Source: Mya arenaria
Lineage: Eukaryota; Mollusca; Bivalvia; Myida; Myidae
Assembly (NCBI RefSeq): GCF_026914265.1
Contig: NC_069136.1
Coordinates: forward strand, 52,941,381 to 53,005,380
Direction: 5' to 3'
DNA: 64,000 nucleotides
Under the pieces are notes generated by a model, which was not told where the DNA came from, searched no databases, and saw only the letters and a list, made by a program, of their open reading frames with translations. The position numbers were made by a program, and so were the translations under genes. This document shows, one piece after another, positions 24,598 to 36,420 of the stretch; the first letter of the stretch is position 1, and the number at the start of each line of letters is the position of its first letter.

Positions 24598-25577
24598 GTA
24601 CGTTCATATTTCAGTCAGGTTTTGGTATAACTTATCTGAAGCCAATTGTTTAACACCTTGATAAGTTATCCACTGGTTATGTTTTGGTTAGTTTGCAGAT
24701 TTAAGTGATTCGATTGGTTGATAGTAATAATTGGATCATTTCGACCAATCAATAAACATTTTGGTAACCTTTTACCAAGCCAAAGAATAAACCAGTGTTA
24801 TAAAATCGGCTGCTGATGTTCTTGTTGAAGACTCAATGTAGTACGACACGTACATGGCTACATGTATGTAACATTTACACTTCTGGAGAGCTTCCTTTGT
24901 TTAAAATATATATTTTTAATTGCATTCATATTCCGATTGACATAATAATATGTGCAAAAAGACCTATGATAGTACAAAGCGACTTGTGCTTCGTAAATGA
25001 CGTATTATCTCAGGAGAATGTATATGACGTCGTTTAACAAGTGACGTCATCGGCACCACTGCTGTTCAAACAAGCGAATTTATACTACGTAAGATTGACT
25101 TTAAAACGTTATTGTCAGCGTTAGAGTGGTGTTATCCTAGAGAAAATTCACTTTAATTGATTGTTCATCTTTGTATTAAAACATTTGGCTTGTGCTTAAA
25201 TAATTACGAAGTATTTCTCTGAGGGTAAAATGTTTAACCGATTAACCCCTATTGTAATATTGATTGAATCCTTAAATAAAACGGTGTGTAATTTGCATAT
25301 TCGACCATACTTGAATTATCAATTGATCGCTCAATCTTACACATCAAAGCAACTTAAACAAAATGCCTTGCACTCTTTCCTATACTCAATTACTACCATC
25401 CATATATTCGAATATTACATTTAGATAGTGAACGTATCTGCATCATATTCAATAAACAATAGTAAGGGATAATTTATATTGATATAAACAAAAAGTTACT
25501 ATTTAGGAGATAAGACGGTAATTAACTGAACATGAATTTGAATAAAGAACATATCAGAATTTAAGATTCCTTTTCAG

Positions 25578-25708
25578 ATTGATACCGAAGCTTTTCGAAA
25601 CCGACTTTTCCTTGTCTCACGAATCGATCTTGACCAAAGCGGCAAGGTCAACTATGACATCTTAAATGACACCCTTGAAACGTTTCTGGAGGGAAACAAG
25701 TGGGCAGA
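25578..25708 (+). pseudogene. DUF885 copy 1, exon 3
   Basis: 131 nt, phase 0 to 2, intact: FRNRLFLVSRIDL ... NDTLETFLEGNKW. Donor GCAGA|GTGAGT. Confidence 0.8.
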
Positions 25709-26000
25709 GTGAGTTATGATCCATTGTAAACCTTACTTTATCTATTCAGTTTTGAACACATTGACATACTTCTCTTGTTTAATATTGCAATAAATATGTG
25801 TTGGTACATGGCTAGAGTTGCTCGGGTAGATACACCGTTCTCCTGATGATTTATCATGTACTTAGATATATTTGAATTGGTGTAAGAATAAACATTGTAT
25901 ATTTATGTAAAAAAAGGTCTTGTAACACAAAAGTATAATAACAATAAGAATGTAAACTATTTACGATTATATATACATGTATATATTTACTGTGCTATGC

Positions 26001-26064
26001 CACCAACCAAGGCGCATCTGACGCAGGAGTTGTGGACTCGAGTCCCGGCTGGGGCATTTCTTAA
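26001..26064 (+). repeat. tRNA-like fragment in DUF885 copy 1 intron 3
   Basis: 'AACCAAGGCGCATCTGACGC' then a degenerate B-box-like GACTCGAGTCCC and GCTGGGGCA. Too short for a whole tRNA; the counterpart at 34844-34906 has the intact B box GGTTCGAGTCC. Probably a tRNA-derived retroposon remnant that predates the duplication. Confidence 0.5.
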
Positions 26065-26590
26065 TTCATTAAAAAAAATATTCCTCTGTTCAGTAAAGAC
26101 GCTTATGCACCGAAAGTTTATACATTGTGTAGGGAAATGCGTAGTACAGCATATTAACTATGTTATATGTTTCAAATGTGTTCATATTTAAATTTGGTTG
26201 TATATATAGATTACATGTCAAACAGCAACTGTGGAACATTTTTCTATAACCGATAACTGATAACCGATCGCACTTTCATGCTTTTCTTACGCATATCGAT
26301 TTTTTTTTAAAATATTAAATTAAAACGGATTGAGTAGTAAAACTTCAGGTGATGATTTTCTATTGTTTGAAGTGATTCCTTCACGTTCAATATTACAAAC
26401 AAACTTCGGTGTATCATCCTGTGTAACTGCAAATTAATAGACTACGTCATATCAAATCATCAATTATGTTAATTTACACATCTGTATACAATGACTTTTT
26501 TTTAAAAATATTCAATTATCTTCAGTATCATTTTTGTACTGTTTCCCAAAATGAATAAGATTAACCAAGTATATAATATCAATATGACAG

Positions 26591-26720
26591 GTATGGAGCA
26601 TTAAGCCCAATCAGTTTTCTTGGTGGAATTCGACTTTACTATGGACCATATTTCTCCTATGGGAGCTCCCGTGGTGATTTTGAGAATTACATTGCCAGAT
26701 TGCGCGCCGTACAAACACAG
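26591..26720 (+). pseudogene. DUF885 copy 1, exon 4
   Basis: 130 nt, phase 2 to 0, intact: YGALSPISFLGG ... GDFENYIARL. Copy 2 is cut inside this exon. Confidence 0.8.
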
Positions 26721-26926
26721 GTGACATTTTTGTTCTATGTTTGTGAATTATAGGGTTCCGCTCAAGCAACATTTTGAATGTTTGCTTCATTTTTAAATTT
26801 GACTTCACAGATGCAGGTCTAACCAGATTGTTAAAACTCCAACAATACGGGTTTAAAACTATTTACTGACGATGATTCAATCGCAGTCTTGAGTAAAATG
26901 TTTAGTCGGTGTTTTCCTTTTCAAAA

Positions 26927-26995
26927 GTAAATGAAATCAAGGAACTCGGGCGAAGAGCTATTGCGTTGAACAGGACGTTGCATAATGTTTCAATA
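26927..26995 (+). pseudogene. DUF885 copy 1, exon 5 (acceptor damaged)
   Basis: The 69-nt frame VNEIKELGRRAI ... TLHNVSI continues exon 4 in phase 0 and ends at donor ATA|GTAAGT. The acceptor position reads AA instead of AG (26925-26926). The nearest AG is one base further in and would open with TAA. Absent from copy 2. Confidence 0.6.
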
Positions 26996-27736
26996 GTAAG
27001 TTTAGTTTGTGCCTTTTGAACTACGGAACTGGTAGTACCTAGTGTTATATTGAAAACAGTCCAGGTGGTGTTTATGTTGTTTATAATCGACTTTAAAGGG
27101 ACTAAACACCAGAAGATACAATTGCAAGAAAAGAAGAAAATTGTCAAAAACAAACATAAAATTGATATCGTTGTGTGCGTTGAATCTTTATTACCGTTGT
27201 ATAACATAACTAACGACATATGTATCTTTGGAAGCTTTTGCGTATTTTTCAAATTCGAAAATTTAATGCGTCTGTCTACCATGTAAATCATATTTTCTTT
27301 ACTTTACATAAAAATAGCGTCGGTATATGCACCTGTACTAATCACATGACTCTTATATGCTAAATATACTCACTTTAAACTGGGAAACCATTATGCGCTG
27401 TTTTTAAAAGGGCCACTCAGCTGAGAAAGCGTCAAACTATTATTTTAATTATGAAAAGATATATGCATTCTAGCTCGTATTGACAATTCTATGCTTGATT
27501 TGAGGTAATTCGTATTTGCCGATTTTGGAACCATCTGGTGTCTACTCCCTTTTAATACACTTTAATCTAGATATTACATGCATATCTGACTTACCTGAAC
27601 AAAATGCCCTTTTAAACTATCATAAAGACAATCTTATCATGTCTTTCGTAAACCATTGCTATCAGCATTATTTATATTCATACATCATGTATTAGCCATG
27701 ATTTAATCAAATTGGAAACGTTTCTTACCTTTGTAG

Positions 27737-27854
27737 GCAAAGGTCCCAAGCCAAATTGATCGACTTACATTTGATCATCAGAAAATTCCTCATATTTCCT
27801 GATTTTTGGCGACGAATTGTATAACAACTCGAATATTCAAAATCAAACTGAAAA
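27737..27854 (+). pseudogene. DUF885 copy 1, exon 6 (frameshifted)
   Basis: Acceptor TTTGTAG, frame AKVPSQIDRLTF ... IPHIS then TGA at 27800-27802. With donor AAAA|GTAAGT the exon is 118 nt, one short of the length that would fit the phase of the next exon, so a 1-nt deletion explains both the stop and the phase. Absent from copy 2. Confidence 0.5.
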
Positions 27855-28099
27855 GTAAGTAAATATTAATTCTTCTACATATATCCTGTATTTGGAATAA
27901 AGATATTGAAAAAAACTGCTCCTTTGTTGATAGGCGTGTAGACATATTGGCTTTAGCAATACATGTCTCCAAAATACAAAACACCATAACAAAAAAAATA
28001 TTTTTATTAACTCACTTGTAAGAACAAATCTTTTCAATATCAAATATAACTGGTTTTATCGAAAGCAAAATTATTATCTAAAATCACTTTAATGTATGT

Positions 28100-28440
28100 T
28101 TACTGAAAGCATAAAGGTTACGGCATGTATCAATAAGGGCATGTTTGTTAAGGTATATATCACTAAAGGCATGGTTGTCAAGGCAAAATTCATTTAAGGC
28201 ATATTTGTAAAGGCAAAATTCACTAAAGGCATGTGTGTCAAGGCATATATCACTAAAGGCATGTTTGTCAACACATATATCACTAAAAGCATACTTGTCA
28301 GGGCAAATTTCCCTAAAGGCATGCATGGAAAGGGATGCATCACTTAAGGCATGTTTTGCAAGCCATGCATCACAAAATACATGTTTTGCAAGGCATTGAC
28401 AACGATGCCTTTGCTGATACACACATTGATATAACAGCGA
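28100..28440. repeat. 30-bp minisatellite in DUF885 copy 1 intron
   Basis: About 11 units of roughly 30 bp, e.g. AAGGCATGTTTGTCAAGGCA plus TATATCACTA. The minus strand stays open for 126 codons as a decapeptide repeat (like DKHAFSDICL), which follows from a unit length divisible by three. Related single units in the opposite sense lie at 28705-28790 and 35810-35885. Confidence 0.7.
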
Positions 28441-28980
28441 TAACTTAGTGATACGTTCATGCATTATAATTACAACGGATACTACAGAGAAAAGCCTAGC
28501 AGTTAAGTACTCAATTAATACCCTGCTTAGAGCACAAAGCTTAGACCAATAAGACGCTAAATGAGAAAAAATACAACGTACAAAACGACACAGTCAGACA
28601 ACACATTAATAATAGATATATATATTAATTAGGGCTGACCATCCTGGAATGGCCAGCAAAACAGCATTTCATGGAGTTTTAACAAGTGAACTTGCCTCTG
28701 GTGAACTATGCATTGACAAGCATGTCTTTTGTGATACATGTATGCACAAACATGTTTTGGTGATGCCTACAATGATGAGCATATCAAAGGCTTGGCTATT
28801 GCATACATGCAAATTACTGATAGACAAGCCTGTCTTTGAATTTAGAAACATTATATGAATTCCTTGTTTAATTTCAAAATTGTCTTAACTTCAATTTACC
28901 AAATCACTCCAAAAATTATGTTTAAAACGCATCAGAATAAGAATATAATCTATATTACACGAAAAGTGTTTATTTTTCAG

Positions 28981-29062
28981 AGATGAAATAAGAAGTCGAG
29001 GAAGTAAAGCAGTGGTAGCTTACATGGATGCAATGAGGGACCTGAAAACCTTCATATCAAAT
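28981..29062 (+). pseudogene. DUF885 copy 1, exon 7
   Basis: 82 nt, phase 2 to 0, intact: DEIRSRGSKAVVAYMDAM ... KTFISN. The copy 2 counterpart at 36081 is frameshifted. Confidence 0.75.
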
Positions 29063-29324
29063 GTAATACAGTTTTACATCTAAATATTTAATAAGTATAA
29101 TAACACAACTGAATGTACTTCTGTGCATTGTCAAAAGGCCAATTCCACCAATGCAATATAACACATTCGATATTTTTCGGATAATATGTAATGCTTTTCT
29201 ACATAACGGATTGCTAAGTACTACATTTGTTTAAATTCGCAGTTCAAAACTAAAACAAAAATAATTGTTTATTTATATTTCGCCAATTATCGCACTATGT
29301 CTAACGCGTTGCCTTTACGAATAG

Positions 29325-29492
29325 GAGTATATGCCTGCCGCTCGCTCGTAATGGGGAGTGTATGCCTGGGACTCCAGTAATGACTACTACAGGGCATGTC
29401 TCAAATGGCATCTCTCGATTGAGATGTCCCCCGAAGAAGTTTATAACCTTGGCATTAAGGAAGTCGACAAAATTATGTCGGCTATGCATAAG
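29325..29492 (+). pseudogene. DUF885 copy 1, exon 8 (internal TAA)
   Basis: 168 nt, phase 0 in and out: EYMPAARS, stop TAA (29349-29351), then WGVYAWDSSNDYYRACLKWH ... MSAMHK. The same codon in copy 2 is CAA, so this is a single C to T nonsense change. Confidence 0.8.
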
Positions 29493-30221
29493 GTAAGAAA
29501 AGTTTATTTAGTACATTTCCGAAACTCTGTAGAAGCCTTTACCTTACGTTTGTGGTGCTATAGCCGTCTCGTCGTCCAAGGTGTAGTTAGTTCTTCTTTA
29601 GAAGTCAGATCTTTGGATACAAATTGATGCTTCTTGAAAATAGAACATTGCTTATGGTGTTGCTTGGGGCAATGTTGTCATTACCATAATGTCGAAGGAA
29701 CTAAAACTTATTAAATGATGCGAATGTCATTGCTGAGACAAGCCAATGTGAGACTTTTTAACCGCATAATTATCAATTATTTAGTCGAAAAACAAAGCGT
29801 ATTATGTATAAAAACAAAACAATACTTGCACACAGATTGTGATAACTACCTAAGGCAGATCAATGATTTCGAATTAGAGGGTGTGGAATAGGGATAACGC
29901 GCTCCAGGAGCAAACCCCTTTTTTCGCTAAACAATACCCTGTAATAATAAAGGAAATCAGCTAGTAAAAACCTATTTTACAGACTTGAACATAACCCATA
30001 GGTTAATCAATTGGGTATGGGCTATCGCAATGGAGCAGTGACAGTGTTAGCACTATGATGAAAATCCGTTACCTAGCGCTAAAATAAACCTGTCACACCA
30101 TTTAATACAAAACACATAAAGGATCACCGGTAACGAAATATGTTTGTTGTCCCGACTCCATACATCTTTTCCTAATATGTTCTGCTTTTGAAAATATAAC
30201 TCTTTTTCGTTTTTCTCTTAG

Positions 30222-30308
30222 ATCTTAGACAAGCAAGACTTTAAAGGGTCAGTTTCTGAGTTTTTCAAGAGTCTGGAAAACGACACAAGAGCTTTTTCAG
30301 ACAACCAG
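30222..30308 (+). pseudogene. DUF885 copy 1, exon 9
   Basis: 87 nt, phase 0, intact: DKQDFKGSVSEFFKSLENDT. The copy 2 exon encodes the identical protein. Confidence 0.8.
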
Positions 30309-30553
30309 GTATGAAAACACATAACTATACCCGTAACTATACGCCCATTGGCGAAATTAAATTATAAGCCAAATCAATATTAACGAAAAGAAGCAATAAA
30401 GATAGGGTTCATAAAACTTGTTTGTATTTCATAATTTAAAATCGTCCTGCACTAGTTGATTATCAATGATTTTTTATTGCCATAACTTATAGTGATTTAC
30501 ACTTATCCACCTGCAGTGAAACATGTAACTAGCACTAAATGTTTCTTTTGCAG

Positions 30554-30648
30554 ACGTACATTTTGCAGTTTCACAATGACACAGTCTTCAAGAGGATAAA
30601 CCCTAAACTTGGCAAACTGTTTAAGGACATCCCAGATGTTCCTCTTGA
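30554..30648 (+). pseudogene. DUF885 copy 1, exon 10 (donor lost)
   Basis: 95 nt: YILQFHNDTVFKRINPKL ... DVPL. The donor reads CTAAGA where copy 2 has GTAAGG (30649-30650); reading on gives TAA at 30650-30652. Confidence 0.8.
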
Positions 30649-31295
30649 CTAAGACTATTCAATATTATTTAAAATCACTGATGAAATGATTTTAAATGGA
30701 CCCAATAACCGAGTTTATGTCGCCAGTGATTGTATTTGTTTGCACTCTTTTGATATTGAGCCATTTAAAGTATTATGAACAAACGACATTCTGTAACGGG
30801 GAGATACGTATTTGGACAGATCTTTGTAAAAACAAGCCAAAAACAATTCAATTGTCAAAAAACTATAATATAGAACATTTTCTGTTTAACTGTTTAATTA
30901 TTATTAGCAAGATCAGCCGATTATATGATACTGATTAGTTCTTCTTTGGTACAGGTTTACCGAAATGTTTATTATCCAATTAAAAACTCCTAGGTAAGAC
31001 AGTTATATATGTTTACTGATACTTAACCACCATTGCAATTTCTCTGTTGAGTATATACTGGTGTTGTGTATACCCGTAATTCAAAAATCATGGTTCGTTG
31101 AATGATTAGTTGATATTGTCATCAGTGGGTAGGATTTTACACATATGACACGTTCTAGCTTATCGGACCGCTTTTCATTCAAATACCAAGACAATAAACA
31201 GCAACAACAAAGTACAACACTATTTCACAAATGTTGAAAGTATACTATTTAATCAAAATCAAATACATTATTGTGTCTATGCTTCCCATTAACAG

Positions 31296-31397
31296 AATAA
31301 AAGCCTTTTCCTCCGACGGACTTGGAGGTGGCTACTCATCGGCGTCCGAAACCACTCCTGGCAGATTCACCATTAATCTCTTCAGGCCTAGGGAAGT
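31296..31397 (+). pseudogene. DUF885 copy 1, exon 11
   Basis: 102 nt, phase 2 in and out: SSDGLGGGYSSASETTPGRF, then NLFRPRE. Donor GAAGT|GTGTGT is inferred from the phase of exon 12. Confidence 0.75.
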
Positions 31398-31815
31398 GTG
31401 TGTAGCAAGCGTTATGATTCTCATTTATGCCTTATTTATTGATTGTATTTTTTGGAATGAATATCTTTCCTTTAAAAAAATGTGTTGTTGTTTTATAAAA
31501 CAAATAAAGTAAATATCACAAACTTTCTATGAAATATCTCAATACATAAAGTATAAAATGCTTACATTTGCCTCTATTAAATTATCAAAAGCAAAATCTT
31601 AATAAATTATGTCTGATCATGTTTTGCAATCATGGATTGTGTCTGCTCAGAAAATGTCTTAAGCATAACTAATACATGTATTTGCAAAAGTTCCTCAAAA
31701 CTACAAAATATCTACTCATAAAACATAAATATATGTATTGTGTGATCATATTTGATTTTTAAATTTCGAGTAAATGTAATAATTCTGTCCTGAATTATTC
31801 TCTTCACATATCCAG

Positions 31816-31876
31816 ACCATTGTTTGAGGCTATGGCATTGTCTCTACACGAGGCCAACCCGGGGCACCACATGCAA
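31816..31876 (+). pseudogene. DUF885 copy 1, exon 12: HEANPGHH motif
   Basis: 61 nt, phase 2 to 0: PLFEAMALSLHEANPGHHMQ. The His-Glu and His-His pairs are the family's presumed metal and catalytic site; both are intact here. Confidence 0.85.
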
Positions 31877-32004
31877 GTAAGACGTGTATTGCCATTTATC
31901 ATTTTATTAAAATTATCTCTTTATTAATACGCGGAAAAACAGGGGCAATTCAAGGAGTAAAATAATAACGGAATAGCCTGTTTCTCTTACAAAACTGTTT
32001 TTTG

Positions 32005-32230
32005 ATTGTCGGGCTAGCGTTGTTGTTAAAGCACTCGCTTCTCAACAAGGCTTCCGGGTTAGATTGTGAGTTTGATTAGTGGTCACCAAGCCAGACAAGT
32101 AGGTTTTCTCCGGGTTGTCTGGTTCCCACTCAGCACACGAACGCCCTTTCGAAATGGTGCTAACTTTTGATAAATATAAGTTGCAATTACTTGTATCACA
32201 GTTGTAAAAATAAATCATGTCTAAACTAAA
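32005..32230 (+). repeat. tRNA-headed SINE, copy 1
   Basis: Head 'GGGCTAGCGTTGTTGTTAAAGC' like an A box and 'GGGTTAGATTG' like a decayed B box, then the body 'GTGGTCACCAAGCCAGACA' and 'TTTCTCCGGGTTGTCTGG'. Copies also at 39237-39452 (through the duplication) and 48340-48510 (head missing). Confidence 0.55.
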
Positions 32231-32396
32231 GCCCTTTCATAATCAATCAATACAACTGATGCTAGTACGAGTAAGACACAACACTAGTTATATTATGTTT
32301 ATGTAAACATTTATAGAAGAATGATTAAATTATGTATGTTATGCGTTGTGATCCTGTATGTTTACATTAACATAATCATATTTGTTATCACTACAG

Positions 32397-32501
32397 CATA
32401 GTTATTTAATGAAAGCAGGTTTACCTGACTTTCGTCGGGACCCGATGTATTATTACTACAACATTCCAAACTGGTTTCCATATTATTCCGCATATCAAGA
32501 G
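32397..32501 (+). pseudogene. DUF885 copy 1, exon 13
   Basis: 105 nt, phase 0, intact: HSYLMKAGLPDFRRDPMY ... WFPYYSAYQE. Should join the GWGLYSE exon at 41866. Confidence 0.8.
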
Positions 32502-33220
32502 GTAATTTAGTTTCTTTCATGATAAAAATACATGCTATCTGTTAAATTCGATATATAATTATGCTGTCGCAAGTGTCTATCGAATAGACATAATGAATAA
32601 AGTAACTATTCCGTCAAAATAATCATACCTCTTTGTCATACTCTGTGCACTGCATCATTTTTAAACTTCTAGAATCTTATATTTAATGAACTCTGCAAAC
32701 AAAATAGTTAAATGATCCGTCTGTTGTTTTGTATTTGTGGATGTGGTGTTTATATATCTTGTGTCTCTCGTTTATTGCTTTTGAGTCCTTGCCGCGAGCC
32801 TCTTAACAGTATTTTGTTATGAGTTTTGCATACTGGATTTGTCTTTTCCATTGTATCACTGCAAAACACTCCCAAATAATTGATGCCTGACAAGGCATCG
32901 GGTTTCAATTTGAAACTAGTAAAGAATTATCAATTGGCTTAAATAAAATTTCATTTACATGTTAAACTTAGCTGCAGCAAACAGCATGAAATTTCAATTA
33001 TTTTTGTTTAGCCAAGTTTGATATTAAATTTGTACAATTCAAACAATGTCATATGTCGGATGTGTTATGTGCAATGTACAGATAAACTTTAGCTATATGT
33101 ATAGATTTTCAACAGCAAAAATAAATTTTTGATAACGTATATCAAGAGCTAAGACAATATAGGTACAACAAAGTTACAATACACCTATCCGCAGTTATGT
33201 CAGGCATGCTCATTTACCAG

Positions 33221-33369
33221 GAACTGCTGAACAAGACCTCGAGAATCTCGAGGAGGATTTCTGGTCATGGCGCATGCGCAACAACCCTTCAACGTCTACG
33301 TTCCAGGGACTCAGCAAATACGATGATCTTATGGAATCCTACAATATAACAAGGTTCGAAACAAGACGA
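33221..33369 (+). pseudogene. DUF885 copy 2, exon 2
   Basis: 149 nt, phase 1 to 0, open. Two codons shorter than copy 1 in the STST run. Confidence 0.8.
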
Positions 33370-33510
33370 GTACGTTCATATTTCAGTCAGGTTTTGGTAT
33401 AACTTATCTGAAGCCAATTGTTTAACACCTTGATATGTTATCCACTAGTTATTTTTTTGGTTAGATTGCAGATTTAAGTGATTTGATTGGTTAATAGTAA
33501 AAATTGGATT

Positions 33511-33610
33511 ATTTTCGACCAATCAATGAACATTTTGGTTAGTTTTGATCAATCAATTAACACTTTGGTTATTTTCGACCAATCAATTAACATTTTTGTT
33601 ATTTTTGACC
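33511..33610 (+). repeat. 30-bp tandem repeat, copy 2 only
   Basis: Three units of 'GACCAATCAATTAACATTTT' type, 30 bp each. Copy 1 has a single unit near 24750. Confidence 0.7.
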
Positions 33611-34398
33611 CAGCTAAAGAATAAACCAGTTTTATACAATTGGCTGCTGATGTTCTTATTAAATACACAATGTATTACGACACGTGATTGACTAAATGTA
33701 TGTAACATTTATACTTCTGGAGAGCTTCCTTAGGTGAAAATATATATCGCCAATTGCATTCATTTTCCGATTAACATATTAGCATATGCAAAACCCTCTG
33801 ATAGTACAAAACGACTTGTGCTTGGTAAATGACGTGTTATCTCTGTATAATGTAAATGACGTCGTTTAAACAAGTGACGTCATTGGCACCACTGCTGTTT
33901 AAACAAGCGAATTACGTTAGATTGACTTTAAAACGTTATTGTCAGCGTTAGAGTGATGTTATCCTACAGAAAATTATCTTTAATTGATTGTTCATCTGTG
34001 TATTAAAACATTTGGCTAGTGCTCGAATAATCACGAAGTAGACGGTGAAATGTTTAACCGATTAACCACTATTATAAATTAGATTTAATCCTTAAATAAA
34101 ACGGTGTGTAATTTGCATATTCAACCATGCTTGAATTATCAATTGATCACTCAATTTTACACATCAAAGCAACTTAAACAAGATGCATTTGGCTCTTCCA
34201 TTTACTCAAATTGCTGTCATCCATATATTCGAATATTACATTTCTAGAGTGAACGTCTTTACATCATATTCAATAAACAATACGTAGGGATATTTTATAT
34301 TGATATAAACAAATTGTTACTATTTACGAGATAAGACGGTTATTAACTGAACATGAATTTGAATAAAGAACATATCAGAATTTAAGATTCCTTTTCAG

Positions 34399-34529
34399 AT
34401 TAATACCGAAGCTTTCCGAAACCGACTTTTGCTTATCTCACGAGTCGATCTTGACCACGGCGGCAAGGTCAACTATGACTTCTTAAATGACACCCTTGAA
34501 ACGTTTCTGGAGGGAAACCAGTGGGCAGA
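34399..34529 (+). pseudogene. DUF885 copy 2, exon 3
   Basis: 131 nt, phase 0 to 2, open: FRNRLLLISRVDLDHGGK ... FLEGNQW. Confidence 0.8.
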
Positions 34530-34843
34530 GTGAGTAATGATCCATTTTTGACCTTACTTTATCTATTCAGTTTTGAACACATTGACATACTTATAATTGG
34601 AAGATATACGGTCACCCTCTTGTTTAATATTGCGATACATATATGTTGGTACACGGTTAGAGTTCCTCGGGTAAATACATCGTTCTCATGATGATTTATC
34701 ATGTACTTAGATATATTTGAATTGGTGTAAGAATGAACATTGTACATTTATGTAAAAAAAAACTCTTGTAACACAATAGTATCATAACAATAAGAATGTA
34801 AACTATTTACGACTATTTAAACATGTATATATTTAATGTGTTA

Positions 34844-34906
34844 TGCCTCCAACCAAGGCGCATCTGACGCAGGAGTTGTGGGTTCGAGTCCCGGCTGGGG
34901 CATTTC
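34844..34906 (+). repeat. tRNA-like fragment in DUF885 copy 2 intron 3
   Basis: Acceptor-like ends TGCCTCC and GGGGCA nearly pair; perfect B box GGTTCGAGTCC; D-arm region too short for a functional tRNA. Confidence 0.5.
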
Positions 34907-35424
34907 TTAATTTATTGAAAAAATATTCCTCTGTTCAGTAAAGACGCTTATGCACCGAAAGTTTATACATTGTGTAGGGAAATGCGTAGTACAGCATATT
35001 AACTATGTTATATGTTTCAAATGTGTTCAAATTTGGTTGTGCATATAGATTAGATGTCAAACAGCAACTATGGAACATTTTTCTATAATTCAAAGCTTAT
35101 AACCGATCACACTTACATGCTTTTCTTATGCATTTCGATTTTTTTAAATATTAAATTAAAACGGATTGAGTAGTAAAACTTCAGGTGATGATTTTCTATT
35201 GTTTAAAATGATTCCTTCACATTCAATATTACAAACAAACTTCTGTGTATCATCCTGTGTAACTGCAAATTAATAGACTACGTCATCTCAAATTATCAAT
35301 TATGTTGGTTTACACATCTATATGCAATGACTGTTTTAAAAATATTCAATTACCTTCAGTATAATTTTTGTACTGTTTCCCAAAATGAAAATAATTAACC
35401 AAGTGTATAATATCAATATCGCAG

Positions 35425-35539
35425 GTATGGGGCATTAAGCCCCATTAGTTTTCTTGGTGGAATTCAACTTTACCATGGACCATATTTTTCCTATTGGATC
35501 TCCCGTGGTGATTTCGAGAATTACATTGCCAGATTGCGC
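35425..35539 (+). pseudogene. DUF885 copy 2, exon 4 (truncated)
   Basis: Matches copy 1 exon 4 up to TTGCGC, then jumps into sequence equivalent to 28443 of copy 1 and reads ACT TAA. The deletion removed the exon end and copy-2 exons 5 and 6. Confidence 0.8.
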
Positions 35540-35685
35540 ACTTAATAATACGTTCATTCATTAAAATTACAACGGATACTGCCTAGCAGTTAAGTACTCA
35601 ATTAATACCCTTCTTAGAACACAAAGTATAGACCTGTAAGACGCTGAATGAGAAAAAATACAACGTACAAGACAACACAGTCAGA

Positions 35686-35688
<3 letters not shown>

Positions 35689-35722
<34 letters not shown>
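35689..35722. repeat. (CA)n microsatellite
   Basis: About 16 CA dinucleotides in a copy 2 intron; not expanded in copy 1. Confidence 0.9.
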
Positions 35723-35725
<3 letters not shown>

Positions 35726-36080
35726 CAATCAATAAGGGATAACCGCCCTGTAACGACAAGCAGAACAACTTTTCTAGGGAGTGTTAACCAGTGAACCTGT
35801 CAATGGTGAAACATGCATTGACAAGCATGTCTCTTGTGATCACAAACATGTTTTGGTGATGCATGCCTACAACGATGAGCATATCTAAAGAATCGGTATT
35901 GCATACATGCATAAAACTAATAGACAAACGTTTTGGCACATGCATATAGAAACATTGCATGAATTCCGTGTTTAATTGCAAACTTGTCTAAACTTCAATT
36001 TACCAAATCAATTCAACAATTATGTTCAAAACAAGAATAAGAATATATTCTGAATTATACGAAAAGCGTACATTTTTCAG

Positions 36081-36159
36081 GGATGAAATAAAAAGTCGAG
36101 GAAGAAAAGCTGGTGGCTTACATGGATGCAATGAAAGACCTGAAAACCTTCATAACACT
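36081..36159 (+). pseudogene. DUF885 copy 2, exon 7 (frameshifted)
   Basis: Compared with copy 1, two bases are missing within GGAAGAAAAGCTGGTGGC and one more near the end, so the frame is lost. Confidence 0.75.
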
Positions 36160-36420
36160 GTAATACTGTTTTACATCTAAAAATGTAATAAGTAAAATAA
36201 CACAACTGAATGTACTTCTGTATTGTTAAAAAGCAAATCCACGATGAAATATAACACATTAAGTTTTTTTCGGTGTTTTTCACGTAATGCTTTTATTCAT
36301 AACGGATTGCTAAGTATTAAATTTGTTTAAATCCGCTATTCAAAACTAAAACAAAATAATTGCTTTATTTATATTTTGCCAATTATCTTACTATGCCAAA
36401 AGTGTTGCCTTTACGAATAG

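Larger units (their letters stand above)
23124..32636 (+). repeat. Tandem duplication, copy 1 (9.5 kb)
   Basis: Collinear with 32637-39869, including introns. Unit boundaries: left flank '...TTAGT|TATACTCTATG', junction '...CTTTGT|CATACTCTGTG', right flank '...CTTTGT|TTCTGAAAAATG'. Copy 1 is longer mainly because copy 2 lost about 1.7 kb. Confidence 0.85.

Noticed and set aside
28100..28440. CRISPR-like spaced repeats
   Set aside because: Units are contiguous and degenerate with no spacers, in an animal intron.
28084..28464. 126-codon minus-strand frame as a repeat protein gene
   Set aside because: Fully explained by a 30-bp minisatellite; no promoter, splice or signal-peptide evidence. Kept as a repeat finding only.
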